Shown here: in pieces, positions 45,545-55,717 of the stretch
Layout of the letters: every line of letters begins with the position of its first letter
Position numbering within the stretch: position 1 is the first letter of the stretch
Assembly: GCF_004323595.1 (NCBI RefSeq)
Contig: NZ_AP019373.1
Location: forward strand, 2,170,001-2,234,000
DNA from: Sulfuricystis thermophila
Lineage (GTDB): Bacteria; Pseudomonadota; Gammaproteobacteria; Burkholderiales; Rhodocyclaceae
Direction of reading: 5' to 3'
Length of the DNA: 64,000 nt
Program-made: the position numbers and the translations under genes
Notes under the pieces: model-generated
Database searches by the model: none
Told to the model about the DNA's origin: nothing
The model's input: the letters and a program-made list of their open reading frames with translations, nothing else

Positions 45545-46678
45545 TCAGGCATCGAGATTGCGCAGCCAGTGGGCTGCTGCGGCGATGCGCACCGTTCCGC
45601 GCTGCTCTTCCTGCCGCAAATCACGCACCAGCTGGATGGCCTCAGCATTGGGAAAGCGCGCCGAGAAGGCAGTCAGCGCCCGGTGCGGGGATGTGTCGGA
45701 ATGTTTGCATTCGATCAGGTGCGTCAATGCGTTTTCTTCGCTGAGCGCGAAATCCACCTCGGTACCATCCTTGGTGCGGATGTAGTGCAGTCCGACCGAT
45801 TTGCCGCGGGCATCCTGACGGAAATGCAAATGCTTGAGTAGCATCGTCGCCACGGCATTTTCCAGTCGCACGCCGGCATCTCCCCGCACCAGGCCCGTAT
45901 CGAAGAAATAGACTTTGGGCGCTTGCAGGATGGCCCGAGCAATATTGTGGTGCCAAGGCTGGACGGTGAAGACGACGAACAGTGCCTGAAGCACATCCAG
46001 ATAGCGTTTCAGCGTCGTCGGCGCGACGGCGAGATCGCGGGCGATCGAAGCCAGGGAAAGTGGCGAGCCGACTCGCTCGCGCAATATCTCGACGAAGAGC
46101 CGCATCGTATTGATTTCGTGCAACCGCGAGAATTCGACGACGTCTTCGCGAATCAGGTCAGTGAAGTATTGCCGCCGCCAGCGGTCGGCATCTTCGGAAT
46201 CAGCGGCCAGGCATGGTTCGGGAAAACCGCCCCGCTCGATGATGCGATCCAGCGCCTCATCGGCGCTGCCGCCCTGCGCTTCGCACCATTCACGTACGGA
46301 AATCGGATGCAGCCGGTAGGCGAGATAACGACCCGCCAGAGAATCACCGGACTGGCGCCAGGTCTCCATACGGGCGCTACCGGTGACCAGCAGCGCTTGC
46401 CCGGCCGGTCGGCCGTCGACGACGCCTTTGAGCCAGGTTTTCCAGCCCTTCATTTTGTGAATCTCGTCCATCACCAGCAAGGTGGCGCGCGGGCTCCAAC
46501 TCTGCCGTTGCAAGATGGCCCGATCCGCCGCAATGTCCCAGTTCAGATATTGCGCAGAAGCATGACGCGCCATCAACTGACGGCACAGGGTCGTCTTGCC
46601 GACTTGGCGCGGCCCGGTCACCAGCACCATCTTGCGCTGCAGGTCCTTGACGATGAGCTCCTCGAGGTAACGCCTCAT
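45545..46678 (-). CDS. AAA ATPase with DUF4143 domain (3)
   Basis: 377 residues. GPRQVGKTT lies near 22-30 and [13 protein letters not shown] is the Walker B region. [19 protein letters not shown] and the C-terminal [15 protein letters not shown]...IECKHS complete the DUF4143 layout. It is inserted between rfbD and rfbA, on the same strand. An 8-bp inverted repeat lies 4 bp before its ATG. Function unknown. Confidence 0.87.
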   Translation of the reverse strand: MRRYLEELIVKDLQRKMVLVTGPRQVGKTTLCRQLMARHASAQYLNWDIAADRAILQRQSWSPRATLLVMDEIHKMKGWKTWLKGVVDGRPAGQALLVTGSARMETWRQSGDSLAGRYLAYRLHPISVREWCEAQGGSADEALDRIIERGGFPEPCLAADSEDADRWRRQYFTDLIREDVVEFSRLHEINTMRLFVEILRERVGSPLSLASIARDLAVAPTTLKRYLDVLQALFVVFTVQPWHHNIARAILQAPKVYFFDTGLVRGDAGVRLENAVATMLLKHLHFRQDARGKSVGLHYIRTKDGTEVDFALSEENALTHLIECKHSDTSPHRALTAFSARFPNAEAIQLVRDLRQEEQRGTVRIAAAAHWLRNLDA

Positions 46679-46682
46679 GTCG

Positions 46683-46710
46683 ACTATTTTATCGGTTCCG
46701 TCAAAATAGT
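46683..46710. promoter_or_regulatory. Inverted repeat upstream of the DUF4143 gene (3)
   Basis: ACTATTTT (46683-46690) and AAAATAGT (46703-46710) are perfect arms around a 12-bp centre. It lies immediately before the start codon at 46678; the minus strand includes TTTTGACGG and TAAAAT promoter-like boxes. Confidence 0.5.
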
Positions 46711-46736
46711 GGCGACCATATTTTCATAATCGCAAA

Positions 46737-47639
46737 TCAAGCCGGGATGATCTGCGCCAGAACGTGATGCAGCCCCTGCCGCCAATCCGGCAGGACGAGA
46801 CCGAAGGTTTTGCGCAGTTTGCTGGTGTCGAGACAAGAGTTGGCCGGACGTTTCGCCGGCAGCGGATAGTCGGCGGTGGCGATCGCTTGCACGTCCTCGG
46901 GACGGAGGCGCAGCGGCCGGCCCGCGGCCAGTGCCGCACGCACGATTTCCTGGGCGTATTCGTGCCAGCTGGTGCGGCCAGCGGCGACGAGGTGATACAA
47001 ACCGAAAGCAAAGTCGGCGCTGGCGGGACGGCACGCCCGGACGTATTGGCCGAGGATTTGCGCGGTCACGTCGGCGATCAACGCTGCCGAGGTCGGCGCG
47101 CCGAACTGGTCGGCGACGACGCGCAGCGTGTCGCGCTCGGCGGCGAGCCGCAGGATGGTTTTCACGAAATTGCCACCGTGCGCGCCGAACACCCAGCTGG
47201 TGCGAAAGATCAGATGACGCGCGCCGCTGGCGATCAGCGCCCGTTCGCCGGCGAGCTTGCTCCGGCCATAGACATTGAGCGGATTGGGCGCATCGTCTTC
47301 CGTGTAGGCGCCTGCCTTGCGGCCGTCGAAGACGTAATCGGTCGAGTAATGCACGACCAGGGCGCCGAGTCGCTTCGCCTCTTCGCCCAGCAGGCCGGGC
47401 GCGTCGGCATTGATCGCCTGCGCGAGTGCCGGTTCGGATTCGGCCTTGTCCACCGCGGTATAGGCGGCAGCATTGACGATGATCTGCGGTGCGACCTCGC
47501 GGATCAGGCGGCGGAGTGCATCGGGCTGCGCGAGGTCGCATTCGGCATGGCCGACGGCGACGATCTCGGCGAGTGGCGCCAACGCGCGTTGCAGCTCGAA
47601 ACCGACCTGGCCGTTCTTGCCGGTGAGGAGAATCTTCAT
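46737..47639 (-). CDS. rfbD: dTDP-4-dehydrorhamnose reductase
   Basis: 300 residues from ATG 47639. KILLTGKNGQVGFELQ is the NADPH motif, STDYVFDG and PLNVYGRSKLAGE carry the catalytic Tyr-x3-Lys. It is the last step of dTDP-L-rhamnose synthesis. RACRPASADFAFG around residue 205 is longer than in relatives and contains a copy of the dispersed 25-bp motif. Confidence 0.95.
   Translation of the reverse strand: MKILLTGKNGQVGFELQRALAPLAEIVAVGHAECDLAQPDALRRLIREVAPQIIVNAAAYTAVDKAESEPALAQAINADAPGLLGEEAKRLGALVVHYSTDYVFDGRKAGAYTEDDAPNPLNVYGRSKLAGERALIASGARHLIFRTSWVFGAHGGNFVKTILRLAAERDTLRVVADQFGAPTSAALIADVTAQILGQYVRACRPASADFAFGLYHLVAAGRTSWHEYAQEIVRAALAAGRPLRLRPEDVQAIATADYPLPAKRPANSCLDTSKLRKTFGLVLPDWRQGLHHVLAQIIPA
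47010..47034 (-). repeat. Dispersed 25-bp motif, copy 8
   Basis: Minus strand GTGCCGTCCCGCCAGCGCCG then ACTTT, consensus except one base. It is in the sense orientation inside rfbD, encoding CRPASADF. Confidence 0.8.
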
Positions 47640-47640
47640 C

Positions 47641-48702
47641 TCACTCGCCGTAGTGCCTGCCGATCCATTCGCGGTAGGCGCCGGACTGCACATGGGCAAC
47701 CCAGTCCGGATGATCGAGATACCAGGCCACCGTCTTCTCGATGCCGGTCTCGAAGGTTTCGGCCGGGCGCCAGCCGAGTTCGCGTGCGATCTTCGTCGCG
47801 TCGATGGCATAGCGCCGGTCGTGGCCGGGACGATCCTTGACGAAGGTGATCAGGCTGGCATGGGAGGCGCCATCGGGGCGGGGACGCCGCTCGTCGAGCA
47901 GGCGGCAGACGATGCGCACGATTTCGAGGTTGGTCTTCTCATTCCAGCCGCCGATGTTGTAGGTTTCCCCAACACGGCCGCGCGCGAGCACGACGCGGAT
48001 CGCGGCGCAATGGTCCTTGACGTAGAGCCAGTCGCGCACGTTCAGGCCGTCGCCATAGACGGGCAGCGGCTTGCCGGCGAGCGCATTGACGATCATCAGC
48101 GGAATGAGCTTTTCCGGGAATTGATAGGGGCCGTAGTTGTTCGAGCAGTTGGTGGTGAGCACCGGCAGCCCGTAGGTGTGGTGCCAGGCGCGCACGAGAT
48201 GATCCGAGGCGGCTTTGCTGGCCGAATAGGGACTGTTCGGCTCGTAGCGGTTATTTTCAGAAAAAGGGGGATCGTCGGGGCCGAGCGAGCCATAGACTTC
48301 GTCGGTGCTGACGTGCAGGAAGCGGAATGCGGCTTTGTCCGCCTCGGGCAGCGCGTTCCAGTAGCCGCGCGCGGCTTCGAGCAGCCGATAGGTGCCGACG
48401 ATGTTGGTCTGGATGAAATCCTCCGGCCCGTGGATGCTGCGGTCGACATGCGATTCGGCGGCGAAGTTGATGATCGCCCGCGGGCGGTGCTCGGCGAGCA
48501 GTGTTGCCACGAGATCGAAGTCGCCGATGTCGCCGCGCACGAAGATGTGGCGGGGATCGCCTGCCAGCGAGCGCAGATTTTCCAGATTGCCGGCGTAGGT
48601 GAGCCGGTCGAGATCGATGACCGGCTCGTCAGACCGGGCAAGCCAGTCAAGGACGAAATTGCTGCCGATGAAACCGGCGCCGCCGGTCACCAGGATCGTC
48701 AT
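47641..48702 (-). CDS. rfbB: dTDP-glucose 4,6-dehydratase
   Basis: 353 residues. [11 protein letters not shown] (7-17) binds [12 protein letters not shown] and [10 protein letters not shown] give the catalytic residues. It is the second step of the rhamnose pathway. It starts by overlapping the stop of the hns-like gene (ATGA) and is followed 2 bp later by rfbD. Confidence 0.96.
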   Translation of the reverse strand: MTILVTGGAGFIGSNFVLDWLARSDEPVIDLDRLTYAGNLENLRSLAGDPRHIFVRGDIGDFDLVATLLAEHRPRAIINFAAESHVDRSIHGPEDFIQTNIVGTYRLLEAARGYWNALPEADKAAFRFLHVSTDEVYGSLGPDDPPFSENNRYEPNSPYSASKAASDHLVRAWHHTYGLPVLTTNCSNNYGPYQFPEKLIPLMIVNALAGKPLPVYGDGLNVRDWLYVKDHCAAIRVVLARGRVGETYNIGGWNEKTNLEIVRIVCRLLDERRPRPDGASHASLITFVKDRPGHDRRYAIDATKIARELGWRPAETFETGIEKTVAWYLDHPDWVAHVQSGAYREWIGRHYGE

Positions 48703-49052
48703 TCAGCCACCTTTGCCTCATCGAGGCTGCGGCCGGCGGCCAGCCAGTCCTTGACCCATTGCGGTTTTCGCCCGCGCCCGCCGCCCCAGGTCAATTGGGG
48801 ATTTTCCGGGTGGCGGTAAAGCACTTTCTTTTTGGCTGGTTGAGCCGCTTTTTTGCCCCTGGTTTTGCGCGGCTTGATGCGGCTTGCGGACACGCCAACC
48901 AACTCGTCCAATTTCAAGCCGTATTTCGCAGCGATGCTCTTGATTTCTCCCAAGGCCTTGTTGCGCTGCAGGTTTTTCCGATTTTCGATTTCCTTGTCGA
49001 CGGCTTTCTTGAGCTTGTTCAATTCCGCCACGGACATGCTTTTTAGATTCAT
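48699..49052 (-). CDS. H-NS family nucleoid protein
   Basis: 117 residues. The N-terminal coiled coil ([20 protein letters not shown]) is for oligomerisation, and the C-terminal [17 protein letters not shown] carries the GRGRxP-type minor-groove motif of H-NS/MvaT-like betaproteobacterial proteins. Its stop overlaps rfbB, so it is translationally coupled to the rhamnose genes. It may silence the horizontally acquired glycan locus or itself. An RNA hairpin covers its ribosome site. Confidence 0.9.
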   Translation of the reverse strand: MNLKSMSVAELNKLKKAVDKEIENRKNLQRNKALGEIKSIAAKYGLKLDELVGVSASRIKPRKTRGKKAAQPAKKKVLYRHPENPQLTWGGGRGRKPQWVKDWLAAGRSLDEAKVAE

Positions 49053-49059
49053 GGTTTTT

Positions 49060-49077
49060 CTCCAATTCCGATTGGAG
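49060..49077 (-). promoter_or_regulatory. Hairpin enclosing the hns ribosome-binding site
   Basis: On the minus strand CTCCAAT-CGGA-ATTGGAG forms a perfect 7-bp stem. GGAG in the 3' arm is the only Shine-Dalgarno sequence, seven bases before the ATG at 49052, so folding would block translation. Confidence 0.6.
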
Positions 49078-49091
49078 CGGAAATTTTATAT

Positions 49092-51941
49092 TCATTTGCA
49101 ACGGCGTGCCGTCCCGTCAGCGCCGATTTTCAGCATGGGCGCCAGATAGCGCCCGGTATGGCTGCCCATGCTTTGCGCCACGGCTTCCGGCGCGCCCGTG
49201 GCGATGATGCGCCCGCCGCCGTCGCCGCCTTCCGGCCCGAGATCGACGATCCAGTCCGCGGTCTTGATGACGTCGAGATTGTGTTCGATGACGACGATCG
49301 TATTGCCGGCATCGCGCAGGCGGTGCAGGACTTTCAACAGCATCTCGATGTCGTGGAAATGCAGCCCCGTGGTCGGTTCGTCGAGGATGTAGAGCGTGCG
49401 GCCGGTATCGCGTTTGGAGAGTTCCAGCGCGAGTTTCACGCGCTGCGCCTCACCGCCGGAAAGCGTCGTCGCACTTTGCCCGAGCTGGATGTAGGACAAG
49501 CCGACATCGATCAGCGTCTGCAGTTTCCTCGCCACCACCGGCACCGGCGCGAAGAATTCATAGGCCTGTTCGACGGTCATCTGCAGCACTTCATAGATCG
49601 TCTTGCCCTTGTAGCGAATTTCGAGTGTTTCGCGGTTGTAGCGTTTGCCGTGGCAGACGTCGCAGGGCACGAAGATGTCGGGCAAAAAGTGCATCTCCAC
49701 CTTGATCATGCCGTCGCCCTGGCAGGCTTCGCAGCGGCCGCCCTTGACGTTGAAGGAAAACCGCCCCGGCCCGTAGCCGCGCTCCCTCGCCTGCGGCACG
49801 GCGGCGAAGAGCTCGCGGATCGGCGTGAGCAGCCCCGTGTAGGTGGCGGGGTTCGAGCGCGGGGTGCGGCCGATCGGGCTTTGGTCGACGTTGATGACCT
49901 TGTCGAAATATTCGAGGCCCTGGATTTCCTCGTGCGGCGCGGGTTCCAGTGCCGAGCCGTAGAGGTGGCGCGCCGCCGCGGCGTAGAGCGTGTCGTTGAT
50001 CAGCGTCGATTTACCGGAGCCGGAGACGCCGGTGATGCAGGTCAGGAGCCCGACCGGGATTTCGAGATCGACGCGCTTGAGGTTGTTGCCGGTGGCGCCG
50101 AGGATTTTCAGCTGCCGCGCCGGATTGGGCGGCGTGCGTTTCTTCGGCACCTCGATCCGGCGCCGGCCGGAGAGATAGGCGCCGGTCAGCGATTCTGGAT
50201 GCGCCGCGATTTCGGCCGGCGTGCCCTGCGCGACGATGCGCCCGCCATGTTCGCCCGCGCCCGGCCCCATGTCGACGACATGATCGGCCGATTCGATCGC
50301 CTCTTGGTCGTGCTCGACGACGATCACCGTGTTGCCCAGATCGCGCAAATTGGCGAGCGTTTGCAGCAGGCGGGTGTTGTCGCGCTGGTGTAGACCGATC
50401 GACGGCTCGTCGAGCACATACATCACGCCGGTGAGGCCCGAACCGATTTGGGAAGCCAGCCGGATGCGCTGCGCCTCGCCGCCTGAGAGCGTCTCGGCCG
50501 AACGGTCGAGCGAGAGGTAATCGAGGCCGACGTTGATCAGGAAGGTCAAGCGCGAGGTGATTTCCTTGATGATCTTCTCGGCCACCTGGGCGCGCTGGCC
50601 GGTGAGCTGCAAGAGGTTGAAGAAGTCGCGGCAGTCGATGAGGCTCAAGCGGCTCACCTCGGCGATCGTCTTGCCGCCGACGAAGACATGGCGCGCTTCG
50701 CGCCGCAGGCGCGCGCCGCCGCAGTCCGGGCAGGGCTTGTGATTGAGGTATTTCACCAGCTCTTCGCGCACCATCTGGCTCTCGGTCTCGCGGTAGCGGC
50801 GTTCGAGATTGGGGATGATGCCCTCGAAGGTATGCGCGCGCTCGAAGCGCGTGCCTTTTTCGTTGAGATAGCGAAAGCGAATCGACTCGCGTCCGGAACC
50901 GTAGAGCACGACCTGGCGCACGCTTTCCGGCAGCGCCTCGAAGGGCGTGTCGACATCGAAGCCGTAATGCGCGGCGAGCGATTCGATCATCTGGAAATAG
51001 AACTGGTTGCGCTTGTCCCATCCCTTGATCGCGCCGGCGGCGAGGCTCAAATGCGGATAGGCGACGACGCGCGCCGGATCGAAGAACTGGATCTGTCCCA
51101 AGCCATCGCATTGCGGGCAGGCGCCCATCGGGTTGTTGAATGAAAACAGGCGCGGCTCGAGTTCGGGCAGCGCATAGCCGCAATGCGGGCAGGCGAACTT
51201 GGCCGAGAACAGATGCTCGACGCCGCTGTCCATCTCGACCGCGATGCAGCGGCCTTCGGCGTGGGTGAGCGCGGTCTCGAAGGATTCCGCCAGCCGCTGG
51301 CGCTGGTCGGCACGCACCTTGAGGCGATCGACGACGACATCGACCGAGTGCTTCTTCGTTTTGGCGAGCTTCGGCAAGGCATCGATGTCATACACCTTGC
51401 CATCGACGCGCAGGCGCACGAAGCCCTGGGCCTTCAATTCGGCGAACAGGTCGAGTTGCTCGCCCTTGCGGTCGGCAACGACCGGCGCGAGGATCATCAG
51501 CTTCGTATCCTCGGGCAAGGCCAGCACGTGATCGACCATCTGCGAGACGCTCATCGCCTCGAGCGCCACGCCATGTTCGGGGCAATGCGGTTGGCCTGCG
51601 CGCGCGTAGAGCAGGCGCAGGTAGTCGTGGATCTCGGTCACCGTGCCGACGGTCGAACGCGGATTGTGGGAAGTCGCCTTCTGCTCGATGGAAATAGCAG
51701 GCGAGAGGCCCTCGATCAGGTCGACGTCGGGCTTCTCCATGAGTTGCAGGAACTGGCGCGCGTAGGCCGAGAGCGATTCGACATAACGGCGCTGGCCTTC
51801 GGCATAGAGCGTGTCGAAGGCGAGCGAAGACTTGCCGGAGCCGGACAAGCCGGTGATCACGGTGAGCTGGTTGCGCGGCAGATCGAGATCGATGTTCTTG
51901 AGGTTGTGCGTCCTGGCGCCGCGAATCTTGATCGTTTCCAT
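49092..51941 (-). CDS. uvrA: UvrABC excinuclease subunit A
   Basis: 949 residues from ATG 51941. It has two ABC ATPase modules: Walker [13 protein letters not shown] and [10 protein letters not shown], each with an LSGGEAQR signature. Zinc-finger cysteines include CPHCGY and CPQC, CPDCGG, and [10 protein letters not shown] and CDVCHG. It scans DNA for bulky damage in nucleotide excision repair. The protein ends [20 protein letters not shown]; the last ~12 residues extend beyond the usual end and are encoded by a dispersed 25-bp motif. Confidence 0.97.
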   Translation of the reverse strand: METIKIRGARTHNLKNIDLDLPRNQLTVITGLSGSGKSSLAFDTLYAEGQRRYVESLSAYARQFLQLMEKPDVDLIEGLSPAISIEQKATSHNPRSTVGTVTEIHDYLRLLYARAGQPHCPEHGVALEAMSVSQMVDHVLALPEDTKLMILAPVVADRKGEQLDLFAELKAQGFVRLRVDGKVYDIDALPKLAKTKKHSVDVVVDRLKVRADQRQRLAESFETALTHAEGRCIAVEMDSGVEHLFSAKFACPHCGYALPELEPRLFSFNNPMGACPQCDGLGQIQFFDPARVVAYPHLSLAAGAIKGWDKRNQFYFQMIESLAAHYGFDVDTPFEALPESVRQVVLYGSGRESIRFRYLNEKGTRFERAHTFEGIIPNLERRYRETESQMVREELVKYLNHKPCPDCGGARLRREARHVFVGGKTIAEVSRLSLIDCRDFFNLLQLTGQRAQVAEKIIKEITSRLTFLINVGLDYLSLDRSAETLSGGEAQRIRLASQIGSGLTGVMYVLDEPSIGLHQRDNTRLLQTLANLRDLGNTVIVVEHDQEAIESADHVVDMGPGAGEHGGRIVAQGTPAEIAAHPESLTGAYLSGRRRIEVPKKRTPPNPARQLKILGATGNNLKRVDLEIPVGLLTCITGVSGSGKSTLINDTLYAAAARHLYGSALEPAPHEEIQGLEYFDKVINVDQSPIGRTPRSNPATYTGLLTPIRELFAAVPQARERGYGPGRFSFNVKGGRCEACQGDGMIKVEMHFLPDIFVPCDVCHGKRYNRETLEIRYKGKTIYEVLQMTVEQAYEFFAPVPVVARKLQTLIDVGLSYIQLGQSATTLSGGEAQRVKLALELSKRDTGRTLYILDEPTTGLHFHDIEMLLKVLHRLRDAGNTIVVIEHNLDVIKTADWIVDLGPEGGDGGGRIIATGAPEAVAQSMGSHTGRYLAPMLKIGADGTARRCK
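49106..49130 (+). repeat. Dispersed 25-bp motif, copy 9
   Basis: GTGCCGTCCCGTCAGCGCCG then ATTTT, two mismatches. It is antisense to uvrA and supplies the C-terminal codons KIGADGTA. Confidence 0.78.
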
Positions 51942-51985
51942 GCGGGATCGAAAAAATGGCGAACATGACACTATACGGAAAATCC

Positions 51986-52010
51986 CTGCCGTCCCGCCAG
52001 CGCCGAGAGC
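51986..52010 (+). repeat. Dispersed 25-bp motif, copy 10
   Basis: CTGCCGTCCCGCCAGCGCCG then AGAGC: the full consensus core with a different 3' end. Intergenic between uvrA and vapB. Confidence 0.8.
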
Positions 52011-52065
52011 TTGCCCAACTGGCGCATCGTGCGTAAAATATGTATTAGGTGAGTTACGGAATACA
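52011..52065 (+). promoter_or_regulatory. Promoter and operator of vapBC
   Basis: TTGCCC (52011-52016) and TAAAAT (52034-52039) are 17 bp apart. TGTATT (52041) and AATACA (52060) form an inverted repeat over the expected start site, suiting antitoxin autorepression. Confidence 0.55.
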
Positions 52066-52069
52066 CATC

Positions 52070-52321
52070 ATGCGCACGAACATCATCCTCGATGACGAAC
52101 TCATCGCCCAGGCGATGAAGGCCGGGCCGTTCAAGACCAAGAAAGAGGCGGTCGATGCAGGCTTGCGTCTGCTCGCCCGTCAAGCCGCCTACCGCGAGAT
52201 TCTCGCCTTACGCGGCAAGCTGCGTTGGGAAGACGCCCAGCCCGCCGCAAGCCAGCTGGTCATGGAACCGACCGTTCGCTACGAGGCGAGCGAGACCGAT
52301 ACGACGGCGACGGGCAAATGA
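52070..52321 (+). CDS. vapB: VapB-type antitoxin
   Basis: 83 residues beginning [20 protein letters not shown], a VapB (VapB_antitoxin/ribbon-helix-helix) start, then [20 protein letters not shown]. It precedes and overlaps vapC. The Shine-Dalgarno is weak. The pair stands between the housekeeping genes uvrA and MFS/ssb. Confidence 0.92.
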   Translation: MRTNIILDDELIAQAMKAGPFKTKKEAVDAGLRLLARQAAYREILALRGKLRWEDAQPAASQLVMEPTVRYEASETDTTATGK

Positions 52322-52719
52322 TCCTCGTCGACGCTTCCGTCTGGATCGACTTCTTCAACGGCCGTGAGACGGCGGCGGTCGCACGGCTCGCCGATCTGCT
52401 CGCCGATGGCGCAGCACCGCTGGAAATGGCCGATCTGACCCTGTTCGAGGTGCTGCGCGGCTTTCGCCATCCCGAAGACTTCTATGCGGCAAAACGGGCG
52501 CTCGCCGCCTTGCCGGTGGTCGCAATCGGCGGAGCGGAGAATGCGCACGCCGCCGCGGAACATTATCGGGCATTGCGCAGGCTGGGCATTACAATCAAGA
52601 GCCCGATCGACGTGCTGCTCGCCAGTTACTGCATCGAACACGGCTATGCGCTGCTGCACAGCGACGCCGATTTCGACGCGCTCGAAGCACACCGCGGCTT
52701 GCGAGTCTGGCGTCATTGA
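52318..52719 (+). CDS. vapC: PIN-domain toxin VapC
   Basis: 133 residues from the ATG overlapping vap[16 protein letters not shown] has the first Asp; LFEVLRGFR, SPIDVLLASYCIEHG and LLHSDADFD carry the remaining acidic residues. It is a complete VapC toxin, probably cleaving tRNA or rRNA. It ends 13 bp before the MFS gene. Confidence 0.93.
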   Translation: MILVDASVWIDFFNGRETAAVARLADLLADGAAPLEMADLTLFEVLRGFRHPEDFYAAKRALAALPVVAIGGAENAHAAAEHYRALRRLGITIKSPIDVLLASYCIEHGYALLHSDADFDALEAHRGLRVWRH

Positions 52720-52732
52720 GAGAGTTTTTTCC

Positions 52733-53920
52733 ATGCGTTTCTCCGCCATCGACCCGATGACCCCCGCCGAACGGCGCACCGGCGGCGTGCTGGCCGCGAT
52801 CTTCGGCCTGCGTATGCTGGGCCTGTTCCTCGTGCTGCCGGTATTCGTCGTGCTTGCGAAGCACCTGCCGGGCGGCGACGATGCCGCACTGGTCGGCCTG
52901 GCGCTGGGCGCCTATGGCCTGACCCAAGCCTTTTTGCAGATCCCATTCGGCATCGCCTCCGATCGTTTCGGCAGGAAGCCGGTGATCGTCTTTGGCCTGC
53001 TACTGTTCGCAGCCGGCAGCTTCGTCGCCGCAGCTGCGCCAAACATCCACGTCATGATCCTCGGCCGCGTGCTGCAGGGCGCCGGTGCGATTTCCGCCGC
53101 GATCACCGCGCTGGCGGCCGACCTGACGCGCGAACAGCATCGCACCAAGGTGATGGCGATGATCGGCGCCTCGATCGGCCTGGTGTTCGCCGCCTCGCTG
53201 GTGATCGCGCCGCCGCTGGCCGCCGCACTCGGACTCTCCGGCCTGTTCGTGCTGATCGGCGCACTCGCGCTGGGCGCCATCGTGTTGCTGTTCGCTGCCG
53301 TTCCGCCAGCGCCGAGTTTCGCCACGCACGAACGTCCGCCGTTCTCCGCCGTGCTGTTCGATGCGAAACTCGCACGCATCAATTTCGGCGTCTTCGCGCT
53401 GCACCTGATGCAGACGGCGCTGTGGGTCGTGATTCCGCCGGCGCTCATCACCGCCGGGCTTCCCGGCGGCGAGCACTGGAAGATCTATCTGCCGGCGGTG
53501 CTGCTCTCGTTCGCCGTCATGGTGCCGGCGGTCATCGCCGCCGAGAAGCGCGGCCGCATGCGGTCGATCTATGCCGGCGCGGTGGCGCTGCTGGTTCTCG
53601 TGCAGGGGGGACTCGCCCTGTTCGGCGGCGGCCTGTGGAGTGTGGGCTTCTGGCTGCTGCTGTTCTTCGTCGCCTTCAATATCCTCGAAGCACTGCAGCC
53701 CTCGCTGATCTCGCGCCTCGCGCCGCCGGCGGCCAAGGGCGCGGCACTGGGCATCTACAACACGACGCAATCGTTCGGTCTGTTCCTCGGCGGCGCACTG
53801 GGCGGCTGGCTGGTCAAACACCACGGCGCCGTCGGCGTTCATCTCGCTTGCGCCGTGCTTGGTATCATCTGGCTGATGCTGGCGTCACGACTTGCGACGC
53901 CCCAACCACTGACGAACTAG
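52733..53920 (+). CDS. MFS transporter
   Basis: 395 residues with 12 predicted helices. GIASDRFGRKPVIVFGL is the MFS motif A loop. Drug or metabolite efflux is likely; the substrate is unknown. The uvrA-MFS-ssb neighbourhood is usual in betaproteobacteria. AAVPPAPSF in the central loop coincides with a copy of the dispersed 25-bp motif. Confidence 0.9.
   Translation: MRFSAIDPMTPAERRTGGVLAAIFGLRMLGLFLVLPVFVVLAKHLPGGDDAALVGLALGAYGLTQAFLQIPFGIASDRFGRKPVIVFGLLLFAAGSFVAAAAPNIHVMILGRVLQGAGAISAAITALAADLTREQHRTKVMAMIGASIGLVFAASLVIAPPLAAALGLSGLFVLIGALALGAIVLLFAAVPPAPSFATHERPPFSAVLFDAKLARINFGVFALHLMQTALWVVIPPALITAGLPGGEHWKIYLPAVLLSFAVMVPAVIAAEKRGRMRSIYAGAVALLVLVQGGLALFGGGLWSVGFWLLLFFVAFNILEALQPSLISRLAPPAAKGAALGIYNTTQSFGLFLGGALGGWLVKHHGAVGVHLACAVLGIIWLMLASRLATPQPLTN
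53295..53319 (+). repeat. Dispersed 25-bp motif, copy 11
   Basis: CTGCCGTTCCGCCAGCGCCG then AGTTT, in the central cytoplasmic loop region of the MFS gene, encoding AVPPAPSF. Confidence 0.75.
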
Positions 53921-53929
53921 GGAGAGAAC

Positions 53930-54382
53930 ATGGCCTCGGTGAATAAAGTGATTCTGGTAGGCAACCTCGGCGCGGACCCGGAGATCCGCTATCTGCCGAA
54001 CGGCGATGCCGTCGCGAACATCCGGCTGGCCACCACCGAAAGCTGGAAGGACAAGGCCACCGGCGAGAAGAAGGAGCTCACCGAGTGGCACCGCGTCGTC
54101 TTCTACCGCAAGCTCGCCGAGATCGCCGGCCAGTATCTCAAGAAAGGATCGCAGGTCTATGTCGAAGGCCGCTTGCGTACCCGCAAGTGGCAGGGTCAGG
54201 ATGGACAGGACCGCTATACCACCGAGATCGAGGCCAACGAGATGCAGATGCTCGGCCGGCGTGAAGGGATGGGCGATGCCGGCCCACGCGACAGCGGTGC
54301 GCGGCCGGCAGCGCGCCCGGCGCCGCAGAGCGCGCCGAGCAATGGCGGCTTCAATGATGTCGAGGACGACATCCCGTTCTAG
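53930..54382 (+). CDS. ssb: Single-stranded DNA-binding protein
   Basis: 150 residues. The N-terminal OB fold ([20 protein letters not shown]) is followed by a flexible Pro/Ala-rich linker and the conserved acidic tip DDIPF that recruits repair and replication partners. GGGAGAG provides the ribosome site. It works in replication and repair beside uvrA. Confidence 0.97.
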   Translation: MASVNKVILVGNLGADPEIRYLPNGDAVANIRLATTESWKDKATGEKKELTEWHRVVFYRKLAEIAGQYLKKGSQVYVEGRLRTRKWQGQDGQDRYTTEIEANEMQMLGRREGMGDAGPRDSGARPAARPAPQSAPSNGGFNDVEDDIPF

Positions 54383-54388
54383 CGATCG

Positions 54389-55717
54389 ATGGCAAACCGG
54401 CGTCACCTGCGGGAGTATTCGCCGCGCGACCTGCTGATCGTCGGTTTGCCGCTGCTGCTGCTGGTTTTCGCCGGTTTCTGGTTCGCCTCGCGCTTCATCC
54501 GTCCCGCCCCGCCGGACACGCTGACGCTCTCCACCGGCAGCGAAGGCGGCGCCTATCAGCGTTTCGGCGCGATTTACAAAGACGTGCTGGCCCGCTACGG
54601 CGTCACCGTCATCGAACGCCCTTCGGCCGGCTCGACCGAGAATCTGGCGCGGCTGCGCGACCCGAACGAAGCCGTCGATGCCACCTTCATCCAGGGCGGC
54701 ACGGCGAGCATCCAGGATGACGACGCGCTTTACTCGCTGGGCAGCCTCTACTACGAACCGTTGTGGATTTTTTATCGCGCCGAGCTCGGCACACCCACGC
54801 GGCTCGCCGATCTGAAAGGCAAGCGAATCGCGATCGGCGCGCCTGGCAGTGGCACCCGTTATCTCGCCGACCAGCTGCTCTCCGCGAGCCAGATCGACGG
54901 CAAAAACGCTCGACTGGTCGAACAAGGCGGTCTGGGTCTGGCGCAATCTTTCGCCAACAGAACGATCGATGCTGCCTTCGTGGTCGGCCCTACCCAATCG
55001 GCAACGGTTTGGACTTTGCTGCATACGCCCGGGGTGCGGCTGATGAACCTCGTCCATGCCGCAGCCTACACGCGCCAGTTTCCGTGGCTGAACAAGCTCG
55101 TGTTGCCGCGCGGCGCGATCGACCTGGCGCAGGACCAGCCGCCGACGGACATCGAACTGCTTGCACCGACGGCGACGCTGGTGGTGCGCGCCGACACCCA
55201 CCCAGCGCTGATCGACCTCATGATGCAGGCGATGACCGAAGCTCACGGCGGTGCAGGCATCTTTCAGCGCGCCGGAGAATTCCCCCGCCCTACCGCCGCG
55301 GGCAGCGTGGATTTCCCGCTCTCGCCCGAGGCGCAGCGCTTCTACAAATCGGGCAAACCCTGGCTGCAACGCTTCCTGCCGTTCTGGGCGGCGACCCTGA
55401 TCGACCGCATGGTGGTGATGCTGATCCCGCTGTTCGCGGTCTTGATCCCGGTGCTGAAATTCGCGCCCGGACTCTACAACTGGCGCATCAAGTCGCGCAT
55501 CTACCGGCGTTATGGTGAGCTCAAGTTCCTCGAAGCCGAACTCGAAGCCGATCCGACGAAGCTCTCGCGCGAGGAATGGATGCAGCGCGTCGATGCGATC
55601 GAGCGCGAAGTCAATCACCTGGCGGTGCCGCTGGCTTTCAGCGACATGATCTACACCCTACGCGTGCATCTGGGGCTGGTGCGCAAGGCGATCGACAAGG
55701 CCACTACAAGCGCCTGA
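54389..55717 (+). CDS. TAXI-family TRAP-type solute-binding protein, membrane-anchored
   Basis: 442 residues. It has an N-terminal helix ([23 protein letters not shown]) and a TAXI domain ([31 protein letters not shown]). A second helix pair near 335-355 ([19 protein letters not shown]) precedes a cytosolic tail. TAXI proteins usually feed fused DctQM permeases, but none is here. The extra C-terminal membrane part and tail suggest sensing or a scaffold role. It converges with rfaE2 (14-bp overlap). Confidence 0.88.
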   Translation: MANRRHLREYSPRDLLIVGLPLLLLVFAGFWFASRFIRPAPPDTLTLSTGSEGGAYQRFGAIYKDVLARYGVTVIERPSAGSTENLARLRDPNEAVDATFIQGGTASIQDDDALYSLGSLYYEPLWIFYRAELGTPTRLADLKGKRIAIGAPGSGTRYLADQLLSASQIDGKNARLVEQGGLGLAQSFANRTIDAAFVVGPTQSATVWTLLHTPGVRLMNLVHAAAYTRQFPWLNKLVLPRGAIDLAQDQPPTDIELLAPTATLVVRADTHPALIDLMMQAMTEAHGGAGIFQRAGEFPRPTAAGSVDFPLSPEAQRFYKSGKPWLQRFLPFWAATLIDRMVVMLIPLFAVLIPVLKFAPGLYNWRIKSRIYRRYGELKFLEAELEADPTKLSREEWMQRVDAIEREVNHLAVPLAFSDMIYTLRVHLGLVRKAIDKATTSA

